Assembly (NCBI RefSeq): GCF_019649055.1
Contig: NW_026570426.1
Span: 83,296 to 147,295, forward strand
DNA length: 64,000 nt
Direction: 5' to 3'
DNA from: Paramacrobiotus metropolitanus
Taxonomy: Eukaryota > Tardigrada > Eutardigrada > Parachela > Macrobiotidae
Numbering within the stretch: position 1 is the first letter of the stretch; every line of letters starts with the position of its first letter. The position numbers and the translations under genes are program-made. This document shows, piece after piece, positions 54,511-64,000 of the stretch. A model generated the notes under the pieces. It was not told where the DNA came from. It ran no database searches and saw only the letters and a list, made by a program, of their open reading frames with translations.

Positions 54511-55779
54511 CAGGAAGGTAATAACGGAAGTAAAAGCAGTGAATGCCCTTTTGTTGGGCCAGTCGCTATGGCAGCCTACGAGCAGGCAGCCAGCGACAGT
54601 CCCCCGGCCGACGTGAAGACAGGGGAGAACCAACGGTTCCCATCCCCATCTGATCGCCGCCATCCAGAACGGTTTGGTCTCTTTTCTCTCTCTTGCGGGC
54701 AGAAAGCCTCGGCAGACCCTCTTTTTGCGCGTGGACGGAACGTTCCTTGCGGAAACGATCTTCGGACGGACTTTGACCGGGTCGATTAGCAGTTCCCGCG
54801 GATCCCCGGACAGAACGTACGGCACGGACCCAGCGGACCCTCGCAGCCTCATCAATCGGGGTCACCTTTGCCTTAAGTGGCACCCGCAACTTTACCAGCG
54901 CGGGATTCACCGGATCGACAAGCGGAGTCACACGGATTAACCCGGCAAAAAGGGTCGATTGACCCTCGGTAACCCGTGTAGAGCCTTAAAAGACCCAATA
55001 TAGCCAGGCAACTTTCATCTTTACCGGACCAAAAGTAGTTTTGGCCGGCTAAAACTTATTTTTACCCGAAAAAACGGGCTTAAAAACATCCTTTTAGGGT
55101 AGAAATAGGGTATAGCCAGCCTTACTAGGTCGGACACTCGAGCCTCGGTGTAGACCCTCTGAGCCTCGGTTAACAACCTTTCTAAATTTACGGAAAATTA
55201 CGGGAGTTAATTTCCCCCGGCTAAATTAATTTTTGGTCGGTGAAAAAGAATTTTTCATAATTTTTCCGGAATTTCGCCGATTTTCCCACGGCAAAAATAA
55301 TTAATTCAAATTAAAAATTAATTGTGACGTCACGACGGCCGATTTACCATACTAAAATCTGACCAATCAGGATAACGGGGAGATTCCCTATGTTATAAGT
55401 CCGTAGTGAGTCACTGTTTTTTGGAATTTTTCACGCGGCGCGCAGAATCGTGACGTAGGCAGTAATCTGCAAGACCACTTAGCGGTGTGTGACGTCATAA
55501 CGGTCAGTGATGTAGTATAGGACGTAGGTAAGCTGTACCCTGTATTGACAACAGTACTGAGTTGCAAGTAGCACAAGCACACCCACACCATCCCCCCTCA
55601 CCCCACCGGACTTCTGCCCCCCCACCGGACCTAAGCCCCCCCACCGGGCCCTTGGACCTTCAACAGGCAAAAAAAGCCTCATCAGTCTCAGACAAGTCCC
55701 CAATAAGGATAGTCTGACTTTTTGGCCGAAGGGACAACCCGGAGGCTACTTCAAGTCTCCAATAGAGTCACCACTGAAG
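54511..55779 (+). other. Presumptive 5' LTR and leader of the Ty3-type element
   Basis: No coding signal; antisense frames here have no family match. A C-rich tract (CACCCCACCGGAC, CCCCCCCACCGGACC) lies just before the gag start. No clear tRNA primer-binding site was recognised. The left boundary is inferred only from the end of the host duplication. Confidence 0.4.
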
Positions 55780-58700
55780 ATGTCCGGTCGAGAGAATCCG
55801 TACGAACAAAAGTTCGACCAAGGGTATGCCAGACGGGACAATGCAGGCGGGTACACCTTCCGTCATGCCGGCCCGGGCACCGAGCCTCACTCGTCGGACT
55901 CCAACCGATCGAGTAACTTCGGCAAATCCAATCAGTCGACCAAGTCGGCCAAGGAGAAGCGAGATGCGCGGATCCTGGCGAACGACGTCAACCAGTCGCC
56001 GGAGGATAGCTTCGAGGACGCACACGACCGGACGTTCCTCGAGCTACCACAGGCTGAACCGGAGGTTCTGCATGATCCAATAGGTCAAACTGCGAACTCC
56101 GAGCTTGCGACTGGACTTGTCCACCCAATAGGTGCCTCGCCAGTCTTCTTTCCGGCCATCACCCCGGACAACGAAGCCTCGAGCCCGGTGCTAAGCAGCT
56201 CCGAAGTGTCACCAGACATGGGTGACCCTGTGCAGCCCCAACAGGGCAGCATGGCCGGACCTAAACCGAGGCAAGGCCAGGTGAGCCCGAGCCAAATGAA
56301 GTGTTCGACGCAACCGTGTTACCCAATAAGGTGACCGAGCGTCCGGACAGCAGAAAGTGCTTCAGGTTTTTGTCACCGAAGCAACATCCAGGCTCACACA
56401 TCGGAGCCTCGGACTACACACCTCGGCGGTACCTGACCAAGACCCCTCCGGAGAAAATCGACAACCCACAGTTCCTCCGTCAACGGATATACGAGCTGCA
56501 AAACCAGCTCTTGGCCGGACAGAACATCGTCGAATCGACGGAGAATGTCTTGACCCAGACGGTAGCATCGCACAAGCAGGAGCGCAAGAGGCTCACTGAC
56601 GAACTTGAACGTGCAAACACCGTCATTGACGACCTTACCCAGGAGATCGAACGGTTAGAGGCCCAGTTGCAAGTAACTGAGGAGCCCTGCCGTCATGAAC
56701 AAGCCGAAGTCACCAGACTCCAAGACATGCTGGAGCAGTCTCGGGCCGCAGTGGCCACCCTGCGAGAAGACTTGGAGCAGCGGTAACAGGCCCTCGGCTA
56801 CTCCGAGCTGGCTCGGCGGAACTTCATAAGATGTTCGACCGGGTGGATGAGTACCGCGAGGAGAACCATCACCTTAAACAGGGCATCATCGGCCTGGAGG
56901 GAGAGATCGACGAATTAAATTCAGAACTCCACTTCCTCCGGACAGCCTATATGAATCTCCGGGAGAACCAGAATGACCCGGAGGGTATAGCTGTGGACCT
57001 TCGGCTATGCCAGGCCCAACTTGGCCAGCAGATCCTCGCCCTCACCACCCATCTTCAGAACGAAACAGCCCGGTTCGAACAGGCCCGTATTGAGAATCTC
57101 GCGGTCATCGACGCTCAACGAGCCCGGATTACACAGCTAGAGTCCGAGAAGACCCAACTGGAAATAGACCAGGATCGGCTCCTAAAGTATCAACAGGAGC
57201 TTTATAACTTCGGCACGGATGCATCCAGCAAGTAGACCGACGTATGCGGAAACTACAACCAGCTGGTCCAGGAACGAGAAGACCTGGGCATCGAGGTTGC
57301 GTGCTTGAAGGAGGAAAAGACCTACCTCGAGGACTCTATGACTGAGCAACCTCCATCCTACCGGACTACTCAAGCGCAGGATAAATGTCAGCAGATTGAC
57401 GACTACCTGCGCCGAGACAACCCCCTGCTGAACCCAACAGGTCAAACGGGGGCTCTCGAGAGTCAAACCTACCGGGTCGGAATGCTGCGGACTGAACCTT
57501 CGGTGGGACCCATACCGAGGCCGCCGTTGGTACCGTCAGCCCCGGAGCCGGAGCGAAACACTTCGACGGCTACCCCCAACGCACCGACCCAGTCAACTAC
57601 CACAACCACTACGGCTTATGGAGGAACATCCACAACGACGATGTTCACAACCGGATCTAGACCCGTAGCATCAACCTCAGCCGGACAAGACCAACCCCGA
57701 GGCTCGAACCCCCGAGCCCCGGTAACCGGACCTGGTATGGGACTTCGACTGCCGACGAACGCTTCGGTGGGAAGCTCGCAACCTAACTCGGGGAACTCCA
57801 ACCGGGACCGACAACGTTCGGGCTCCCAAAACACGTACCCGCCGCGGATCGAAGTGCAACCCGTATCGGCAGGGCAGCGCAACTGGGCTGACCCGGTTCA
57901 CCCCGGATACCCGGACAACACACAGCAGCCTCGGCCAGATAACCGTGACCCAATAGGTCTGGCTGGCCCTGGCGCTGTTGGCAATGGACCCTGTCAGCCT
58001 CAGCAAGGCAACATGGACCTGAGAGCTCCGTGGTCCCAGGCTGACCAGTATGTGGTTATACCACCGGGGACGTGGCTCGACCATAACAGGGTCCTACAGA
58101 CGATGCCTGGGAATGCGGCACCAAATTTGCCACCCAACCAGGGGTATGGAGCGCAGAATCCTCCGCCCGGACTTTGACAGCCCCAGCCGGCACCCCCTGG
58201 TAACCCATACCCTCAACCGCAACCCCAGCCACAGCCCTACCCACCTCAACCCGCCCCGGCTGCGCAGAACCAGCAAGCGGCCTACCCAGCGGCTTGGAAT
58301 CCTCCGATAGCCCAACAGGCGATGCCGGCGGTCCAACAGCGTCAAACCCCACCACCCGATGAGCAGGACATTGCTCAAGCCCGACAGGAAGGCTACGAAG
58401 AAGACCGGCGCCTACACGAAGAACGGAACAACCGGATCTTAGCCCGGAAGAATCGGGCAGAGTTGCCGAAGTTCAACGGCGACAGCGCCAAGGTGGAAGG
58501 CTGGATCACAAAGATCCGGCGAATCTATCGCTCGGAGGCTGACGGCGTCGCAATGACGGACGTAGCCTTTATGACGGAGCTAGAGGGCGCCCTTACTGGA
58601 CAAGCCCTGGAATGGTACCAGAACCAGTCAACTCTGGAACCTGAAGAAAACGGATGGACCGTCGACTACTGGCTGCAGCAATTTGCGGCCCGGTTCATGG

Positions 58701-59998
58701 ACCCCAACAAGCAGGTCACGGCCGTGGCGGACACTACCACCAGGAAGTACATGCTGGGGCAAAAGACCCCCGAGCAGTACTACGACGCCATTATAAACCT
58801 CAAACAACGAGGCAATCTTACCGACGAACTGACGGTTTTCTACCTGCGGACGAACATAACGGAACCGGTCCTTCGAGCAGCCTTAGACGTTAGGATGCCG
58901 CAGACTACACAGGAGTTCCGTGACTACGAGCGGGACTTTACCCGGGGAAAGCCGATGTACCAGGTAGTTAAAGGTGGCAATACCACTAACTATATCACCG
59001 TCAGGGCAGCGACCCCCGCCCCTGCGACTCAGCCGGCTCCCGGATACATCCAACCTAACTCGCCAGGTTACCAGAATGTGCAACCGGGGCTTCACCGACA
59101 GAGCCCTCCGGCGACACCACCCCCTCAGGCTCGTGGTCAGATCGAACAGACTTGGGCGGCAATGGCGGCGATGAACCTGAATGGAGCCCCAACAGGGACC
59201 ATGGTCACGCCGCCAGCCTATGGGAACAGCGGCCAACCGAGTCAGCCTCGGAGCCCCGGCTACGGCCAACCACAGAACCAGGGTTACTCCGGCTATGGCC
59301 AGCCCCAACAGGGCTATGGCCAGAACTCCGGCTACGGCCAACCTCAGACCCAGGCGTATAGCTTCGGAGGCGGATACGGACGCGGTGGAGCCTTACAATA
59401 TGGGGGCTCCGGCGGAAGACGTGGCGGCGGGAATCGCGGCCGCGGAAACTTCGGCAACCGCGCGGGTGGAGGCGGCCAGCCTCAGAACGTGCAACGGCAG
59501 CCTCGGACACCACAGCAAGAGGCTCGCCAGCAGGCAACCTACGTTGACCGGATGGAAGCTAAGTTCTTCCTTTGGACCCAGGACGGAACGTTTCCTTGCG
59601 GTTACTGCCTATGGGGCAACCACAACCAAGCGAGTTGTGGCTATGCCAACCTCCGGCTGGAAGACAACCCGAACCGGAGATGGTACCTGGACTGGAGGTA
59701 CCGGTACGATAACGGATGGCCATTAGGTTCGGCGAATCAGAACTACCCGAACATCGTACCACCCCCGCGCCTCCGTCAGCAGAATGCCGGCGGATTCGGC
59801 GGCCAAGGCAGCCCTAACCGGCAGCCTGGCCAGGGAAATGGAGGGAACCCCCAGAATGGTGGCCGACCCCCATTGGCAACTCCGCCACCAGCCCAACGGC
59901 CGCAACTGCCGCCGTCCCCGGCCCCCAATAGGGGCCCGGGCGGATACCAACCGGCAGTTGGCGGGCCTGTCCCGGGTACATCCCAGGGAAACGCCTAA
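55780..59998 (+). pseudogene. Gag polyprotein with long coiled-coil N-terminal part (Ty3-type)
   Basis: A start near 55780 (MSGRENPYEQKF) opens a frame to 56334. Coding then shifts to 56301-56786 (coiled coil, RIYELQNQLLAGQNIVEST ...) and to a third frame from 56831 to 59998, interrupted by TAG (57233) and TGA (58175). This gives, in order, a disordered acidic region, two coiled-coil blocks, a Pro/Thr/Gln-rich linker, the capsid region (LPKFNGDSAKVEGWI, EWYQNQSTLEP, KQRGNLTDELTVFYLRTNI), a Gly/Tyr/Gln-rich stretch of GYGQP repeats and one CCHC knuckle (CGYCLWGNHNQASC). At about 1,400 codons it is far longer than usual Ty3 gags (300-500). It packages RNA in the particle. At least two shifts and two stops make it defective. 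Confidence 0.75.
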
Positions 59999-60162
59999 GG
60001 TCGATGAGCTCCGGTGACTCATTCGACCTCTGTCATCCGACGGAACCACCGGATGAGGATAACCCCACTAACCGGATTAACCCTTCGGACACAACTCGGA
60101 ATCTCAATGAGGACTTAGCCTCCGCAACGGTCAGCTAGTCCGCTAAAATCTTAGCGGCGGGG

Positions 60163-61371
60163 ATGGTAGCCCAAATAGGCGCCGAACATCCCCGGTTCGG
60201 ATACTCGGAGAATCGACCCGAACCTCGCCACGCCGAAAATGCTGCTCCCGGACCAGAACAGGTACCTGGGAGGATCGGCCAAGGAACTTGGACCCGATCG
60301 GCAGCCGGGACACAGAACGTGCCCGGACCCCCAGGCCCAGAAGGTGAAGCCGGGGATGTCGGCCGGAGAAACCGGACCCGACCAGCCGGGACGAGAAACG
60401 TCTCCAGGCTGCCCGGACGGCTCAGTGCCCAATTAGGCATTACGAGCCACGGGCTAAGCGGAGAATCGGGACGCCGACCCGCAACCTCACAGGACGCCAG
60501 AATGACGCCTGAACCGTCCTTGGTAGGCCAACCAAGTAGACGGCCGGAGGCTCCGACCGACGAAGTAACGGAGTACTCCGAAGACTGGGAAGCAGTACCT
60601 TTGTAGGCACAGGTGCCCGCCTACTGTCTGCAGCAGGAAGCGAACCTCTTCCAGCGACAACCGGCACGAACAGTAACCGGATCGCGTACGTTCTTCAACA
60701 TGCAATATAGCCTCTCAACTTTACGAGAGGGTCAACCATCCATGGAAGAACGGATAGCAAGCCGGATAACCCCGGTAGAAACCGCCGAAGCACTGACGGA
60801 AGGCGTTATGAACCGTCCGGAGTTGCACAACTCGGTTAACGAGGTTTCACCAGGCTCATCAGCCCCGGCAAAACGACTAAGTCCACACCGACCCTCGGAT
60901 GGCTACCCACAAGACGGAGTAGACCCACCGAGGTCGGACCGAATCTCACCACCGCCGCGTGTAGACACCAATAGTGTCCCCGGCGGATCAACGACAATCT
61001 TAATCCCGGTCGGAGTGACCATTCGAGAGGTAAAGATCCAACCGTTACAGTCCACCGAACGACCGAAGGTGGTCCGGGCATGGACACATGAAGTTCAAAT
61101 TGGACCGGTAACAACCACGGCCAAGCTGGATACCAGAGCCGAAACATCCCTAATAGAGGAGCGTTTCTGCCATACCAACAATCTTAAACTTGAACCTTTG
61201 GGGTATTTCACCAAAATACTCGGTGTTGGCGGACAAGTCGCCTTCATGGTGACTAATTGCTGTACCATACCGGTATTTCTGCAAGGTTTCACCAGCCCCC
61301 ACACATTCCACGTCCAACCCAATAATTCGGACGTTCCTGTACTTCTTGGATGCGACTACCTGCACTCCTAG
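60163..61371 (+). pseudogene. Retropepsin region of the Ty3-type element
   Basis: One frame with a TAG at 60604. The first part is low-complexity. The second (60613-61371) contains an aspartic-protease core: TTAKLDTRAETSLIEERFC (active-site Asp; the usual Gly of the DTG/DSG triad is Arg here), a GVGG turn, and VPVLLGCDYL (the ILG-like C-terminal motif). This protease would process the Gag-Pol polyprotein. The Gly-to-Arg change next to the catalytic Asp should inactivate it, in keeping with the other lesions. Confidence 0.65.
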
Positions 61372-61434
61372 TTTGTCTTCACTCGAGCGCCAACGACCCC
61401 CAATGAGGGCCAGCGGAACTCATCTTCGGGTGTA

Positions 61435-62595
61435 GTGCAGCCTATCCCGATACCAGAGGCATCGGGCACGGCAGCGAATGAGGCTCGGATAAATCGGCTT
61501 GATCACCCGATGAACCCCGGACCCCCGATCTGCCCGCAACGCTCGGACACCGAACGAAGCCTCGTAACGGAGCTGGAAATCCATAACGCCATAGAACAAT
61601 ACTTGGCGAAAGTACGGACGACCCGATTGGAACCAGTCCGAGGGATATTAAAGTCTATCCCGATACCAGAGGCATCGGCCTCTGGTATACTCAACCAAAG
61701 GTACCGAACCTGGTTTTCTGGCATTCGACACCTCCTCGAAACCCGGACGGTCGGCATAAGACTCGCACTCGATCAGGTCGGCGCAAGGACGGATGATCAG
61801 ATCCGAGCCGCATGGGAGGAATGCCAAGAGGTAATCAACCTGACCGAAGCCTTAAAAGAAGAGATTATCGAATGGGAAGAAGAGCGGATTGTACTCCACG
61901 CACAATTTGTGGAGCACAAGCTCCCCATACCGGCGATACTGGAAATCCAGTCCCATGAATTGGGCCGACGCCTTATGTGGCACTTCCGGGACCCTTACCA
62001 CTTCGGTACCCTGGATACTGCCTCCTTTTGGAGTCGATACGGCGAAGACACCCGCAAAACTAGGGTCGTGCCGGACTCTGAACCTCCGATCGAGCCTTGT
62101 AACTGGCACCAGGCCAAGAAAGTAAGGCTAGCCGAGGCTGTGCACCCACAAAATGGGGGCCGCTTAGCTAACACACGGGCACCACAAGCCCCGGATCAAG
62201 AATATATGGCCTTGGAATGCCCGATCTGCCACGAAAACAATGGAGCGATCGTCCAAGCCCTCAGAACTCGGAATGAAGAAGTCTGGGAGCATGGTAGTGC
62301 ACCATCCCCCCCGGACCTCCCGAACCGGGAAGGTGGGAAGGACCGACTCAGCAAACCCCAATTAGGGTTACTGACGGTCTACTTGGACCATCCGCCGGAA
62401 CAGCGGAGGAAGGCGAAGCCGACGAATTTGGAGATTGGGACTCGAAAGCCTCGGATGTACAGAGCACAAGTGACTCACCGGACACTGACTCCGATAATGA
62501 GCCATCCGAACCTTCAGAGGACAATTCATCGGATACCTCCGATGATGATGACGATGATAACGACATCGGCTTCGACCCTTCGGTTTGATGGGTAG
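61435..62595 (+). CDS. Open frame in pol between protease and RT, unknown
   Basis: 386 codons in the same frame as the protease, separated from it by a stop. It contains a helical segment (ALKEEIIEWEEERIVLHAQF) and one CPICH motif. A sequence block SIPIPEASG is repeated at about 61440 and 61650, a short internal duplication. No domain is recognised. Probably a linker part of the polyprotein. Confidence 0.35.
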   Translation: MQPIPIPEASGTAANEARINRLDHPMNPGPPICPQRSDTERSLVTELEIHNAIEQYLAKVRTTRLEPVRGILKSIPIPEASASGILNQRYRTWFSGIRHLLETRTVGIRLALDQVGARTDDQIRAAWEECQEVINLTEALKEEIIEWEEERIVLHAQFVEHKLPIPAILEIQSHELGRRLMWHFRDPYHFGTLDTASFWSRYGEDTRKTRVVPDSEPPIEPCNWHQAKKVRLAEAVHPQNGGRLANTRAPQAPDQEYMALECPICHENNGAIVQALRTRNEEVWEHGSAPSPPDLPNREGGKDRLSKPQLGLLTVYLDHPPEQRRKAKPTNLEIGTRKPRMYRAQVTHRTLTPIMSHPNLQRTIHRIPPMMMTMITTSASTLRFDG

Positions 62596-62750
62596 GAATC
62601 GATACACCCCCGGACGAACCCCCAAAAGGTGGATCGTCCGGCAAAGAACCTTCAAAGGAAGCCCAGCAACCTCAGAACGGAGGCTCGGGCCAACGACGGG
62701 TTGAGTTAACCGCAATTACGGTTTCTCACCCGGCTGACAGCCCAGTAACC

Positions 62751-64000
62751 TTGGCTACGTCCAGTAATACGGGCCTAGAACAGGATCCTAACACCTCCGA
62801 GGCTGAATCCTCGGAAGGCAGCCCCACATACGACGTCCGTGCGGCGGGACAACGGGTATCTCAGACCGACGACGAACAGATTGCCCAACAGGCGACACTC
62901 GTCGGAGGTAACCCCGTTGAACCTGATAAAAATACAAGTCCCGATGGAGCCTCGGCTAAACCGAAGACAGCCTCGGTTAGACAGACTAAGTCCGAGACCA
63001 CCGTATATAACCCATGGAAACGGGTACGGAGGCCGAAGCCAATAGCAACAGGCCCGACAGTTAACCGTCTTCAGCTCCATACCGAGGATAAAAGCGAAGG
63101 CCGACAACCTGTCTTCGGTGAGAACAAGTGTACCCTTCCACCCTTCTCAACCTGTGCCGTACTGGTACGAACCCTTAAGAGCATGCACCCTAAGCGGGAC
63201 ATCCATTATGAATATTTCCGGCGAAAGTACTCCGGAGTCCGACCGATTGAAGACACCATTGAGATCCGACCGACTTGCGACACCGCATGGATCAAGGTCC
63301 AGAACGCGACCGAGAACAACCAGGTACTCCGAAGAGGTGCCAAGGTCGGATATATGCATTACAGCGGCACCTACGACTTCGAACCCGATAATAAAGGGAT
63401 CGAATGGGAAATTCCGATAGGAGTAGCCCGAGTCTCACAACATGAAGAACGACCATTCAGACTACCGAGGACGACACAACACGACGCTACCACGGTACGG
63501 ACCCAACAGAAGGTTCAGCTACTTCCCAGGGCTATCGTCGAAGTTACGGTAACCCTCGACATAGAAGTCGACCCCGCTAAGAACAAAAACTTAATGTACC
63601 TCGGCTCGGAGGAAGCCTTAGCGGAAGGTTTTGAGATGAAGGATGGCCCGACCCCACATGACGGGAAGAAATTTACCATCCTCGTGGCAAACCACACTAA
63701 CAAGGACATAACCATCCCCACCCCAATGGGTCGAGTCGAGCCGTACGAAAGGATCCCCAATGGGTCGAGTCGAGCCGTACGAACATATGACGGACGACCA
63801 AAAGGCCCGGGTCCGACTTACCCAAGAAGGTGACGAAGACCCGGCAACCGTCGAAGAACAAAAGAAAGCCATCAACTCCATGAAGCTCGACGCGAACTTA
63901 ACCGATGAGCAGCGACAAGTCTTGCGGGACATCGCATGGGATTATCGGCTTTTCTTCCCAACTTCAAAACGACCCTACGGTGAAGTCAAGGGAGTTACCC
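62751..64000 (+). pseudogene. Pol domain upstream of RT and start of reverse transcriptase
   Basis: The frame to 63833 holds a beta-rich domain with ENKCTLPPFSTCAVLVRTLK, VQNATENNQVLRRGAKVGYM and LLPRAIVEVTVTLDI. This resembles the repeated module that precedes the RT in some Ty3-type pols. A 34-bp tandem duplication (63721-63749 repeated at 63755-63783, CCCCAATGGGTCGAGTCGAG...) shifts the frame. In the corrected frame the sequence continues through LTDEQRQVLRDIAWDYRLFF and PYGEVKGV, the N-terminal RT region, and leaves the window before the catalytic motifs. Confidence 0.65.

Larger units (their letters stand above)
54511..64000 (+). mobile_element. Ty3-type LTR retrotransposon, 5' part, truncated by the window edge
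   Basis: GC-rich block with sharp composition change from the AT-rich host DNA. Order: presumptive 5' LTR and leader, long gag, aspartic protease, a domain of unknown function, and the start of reverse transcriptase at the right edge. The exact LTR ends cannot be set without the 3' LTR. Several stops, frameshifts and a 34-bp tandem duplication break the reading frames, so the copy is inactive. Confidence 0.8.

Noticed and set aside
54493-54931. Minus-strand basic frames in the GC-rich block
   Set aside because: They overlap several other frames in the presumptive LTR and show no family match.

Overview
The window looks like nuclear DNA of an invertebrate metazoan. Coding exons are short and bounded by GT/AG splice sites with consistent phases. 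The host genes belong to animal families (PA-TM-RING ubiquitin ligases, a C/EBP-like bZIP factor, an AIG1/GIMAP-like GTPase), and the mobile elements are animal types (RLE-type LINEs, a PAT/Ngaro-type tyrosine-recombinase retroelement, a KDZ/Zisupton-like DNA transposon, a Ty3-type LTR element). The phylum cannot be fixed from sequence alone.

0-36 kb is a head-to-tail tandem array, all on the + strand, of PA-domain/transmembrane/RING-H2 proteins (RNF13/Goliath/GRAIL-like). Seven loci are seen: a terminal exon at the left edge, a damaged copy near 8-9 kb, copies at 10.2-12.9, 18.8-21.7, 26.3-30.9 and 32.8-35.5 kb, and a decayed, rearranged copy at 52.3-54.2 kb. The full plan is seven exons: signal peptide, PA-1, PA-2, linker, TM, RING-1, RING-2. 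The last splice junction always falls inside the RING, between zinc ligands 4 and 5. Only the copies at 26.3 and 32.8 kb look complete. The array is cut up by transposons: a LINE nested in a foldback element (0.9-4.8 kb), two copies of a 7-bp-TSD MITE in opposite orientation, a 4.8-kb PAT/Ngaro retroelement, a Tigger/pogo-like element inside the last exon of the 18.8-kb copy, and a second LINE in intron 1 of the 26.3-kb copy. A minus-strand bZIP gene lies at 5.5-6.8 kb.

36-51 kb holds a GC-rich, intronless GH19 chitinase-like gene (minus strand, one frameshift) and a three-exon GTPase gene. The last exon of the GTPase gene is split by a 7.7-kb DNA transposon with an 8-bp target duplication. 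Removing the element and one duplicate restores the host reading frame exactly. The element carries a seven-exon KDZ-family transposase, a fragment of a second KDZ transposase on the other strand, a spliced gene of unknown function with a nuclear-localisation-like tail, subterminal ~105-bp repeats and a 30-bp minisatellite. It is the most striking object in the window.

54.5-64 kb is the 5' part of a GC-rich Ty3-type LTR retroelement with an unusually long coiled-coil-rich gag region. It is broken by stops, frameshifts and a local tandem duplication, and it runs off the window at the start of its reverse transcriptase.
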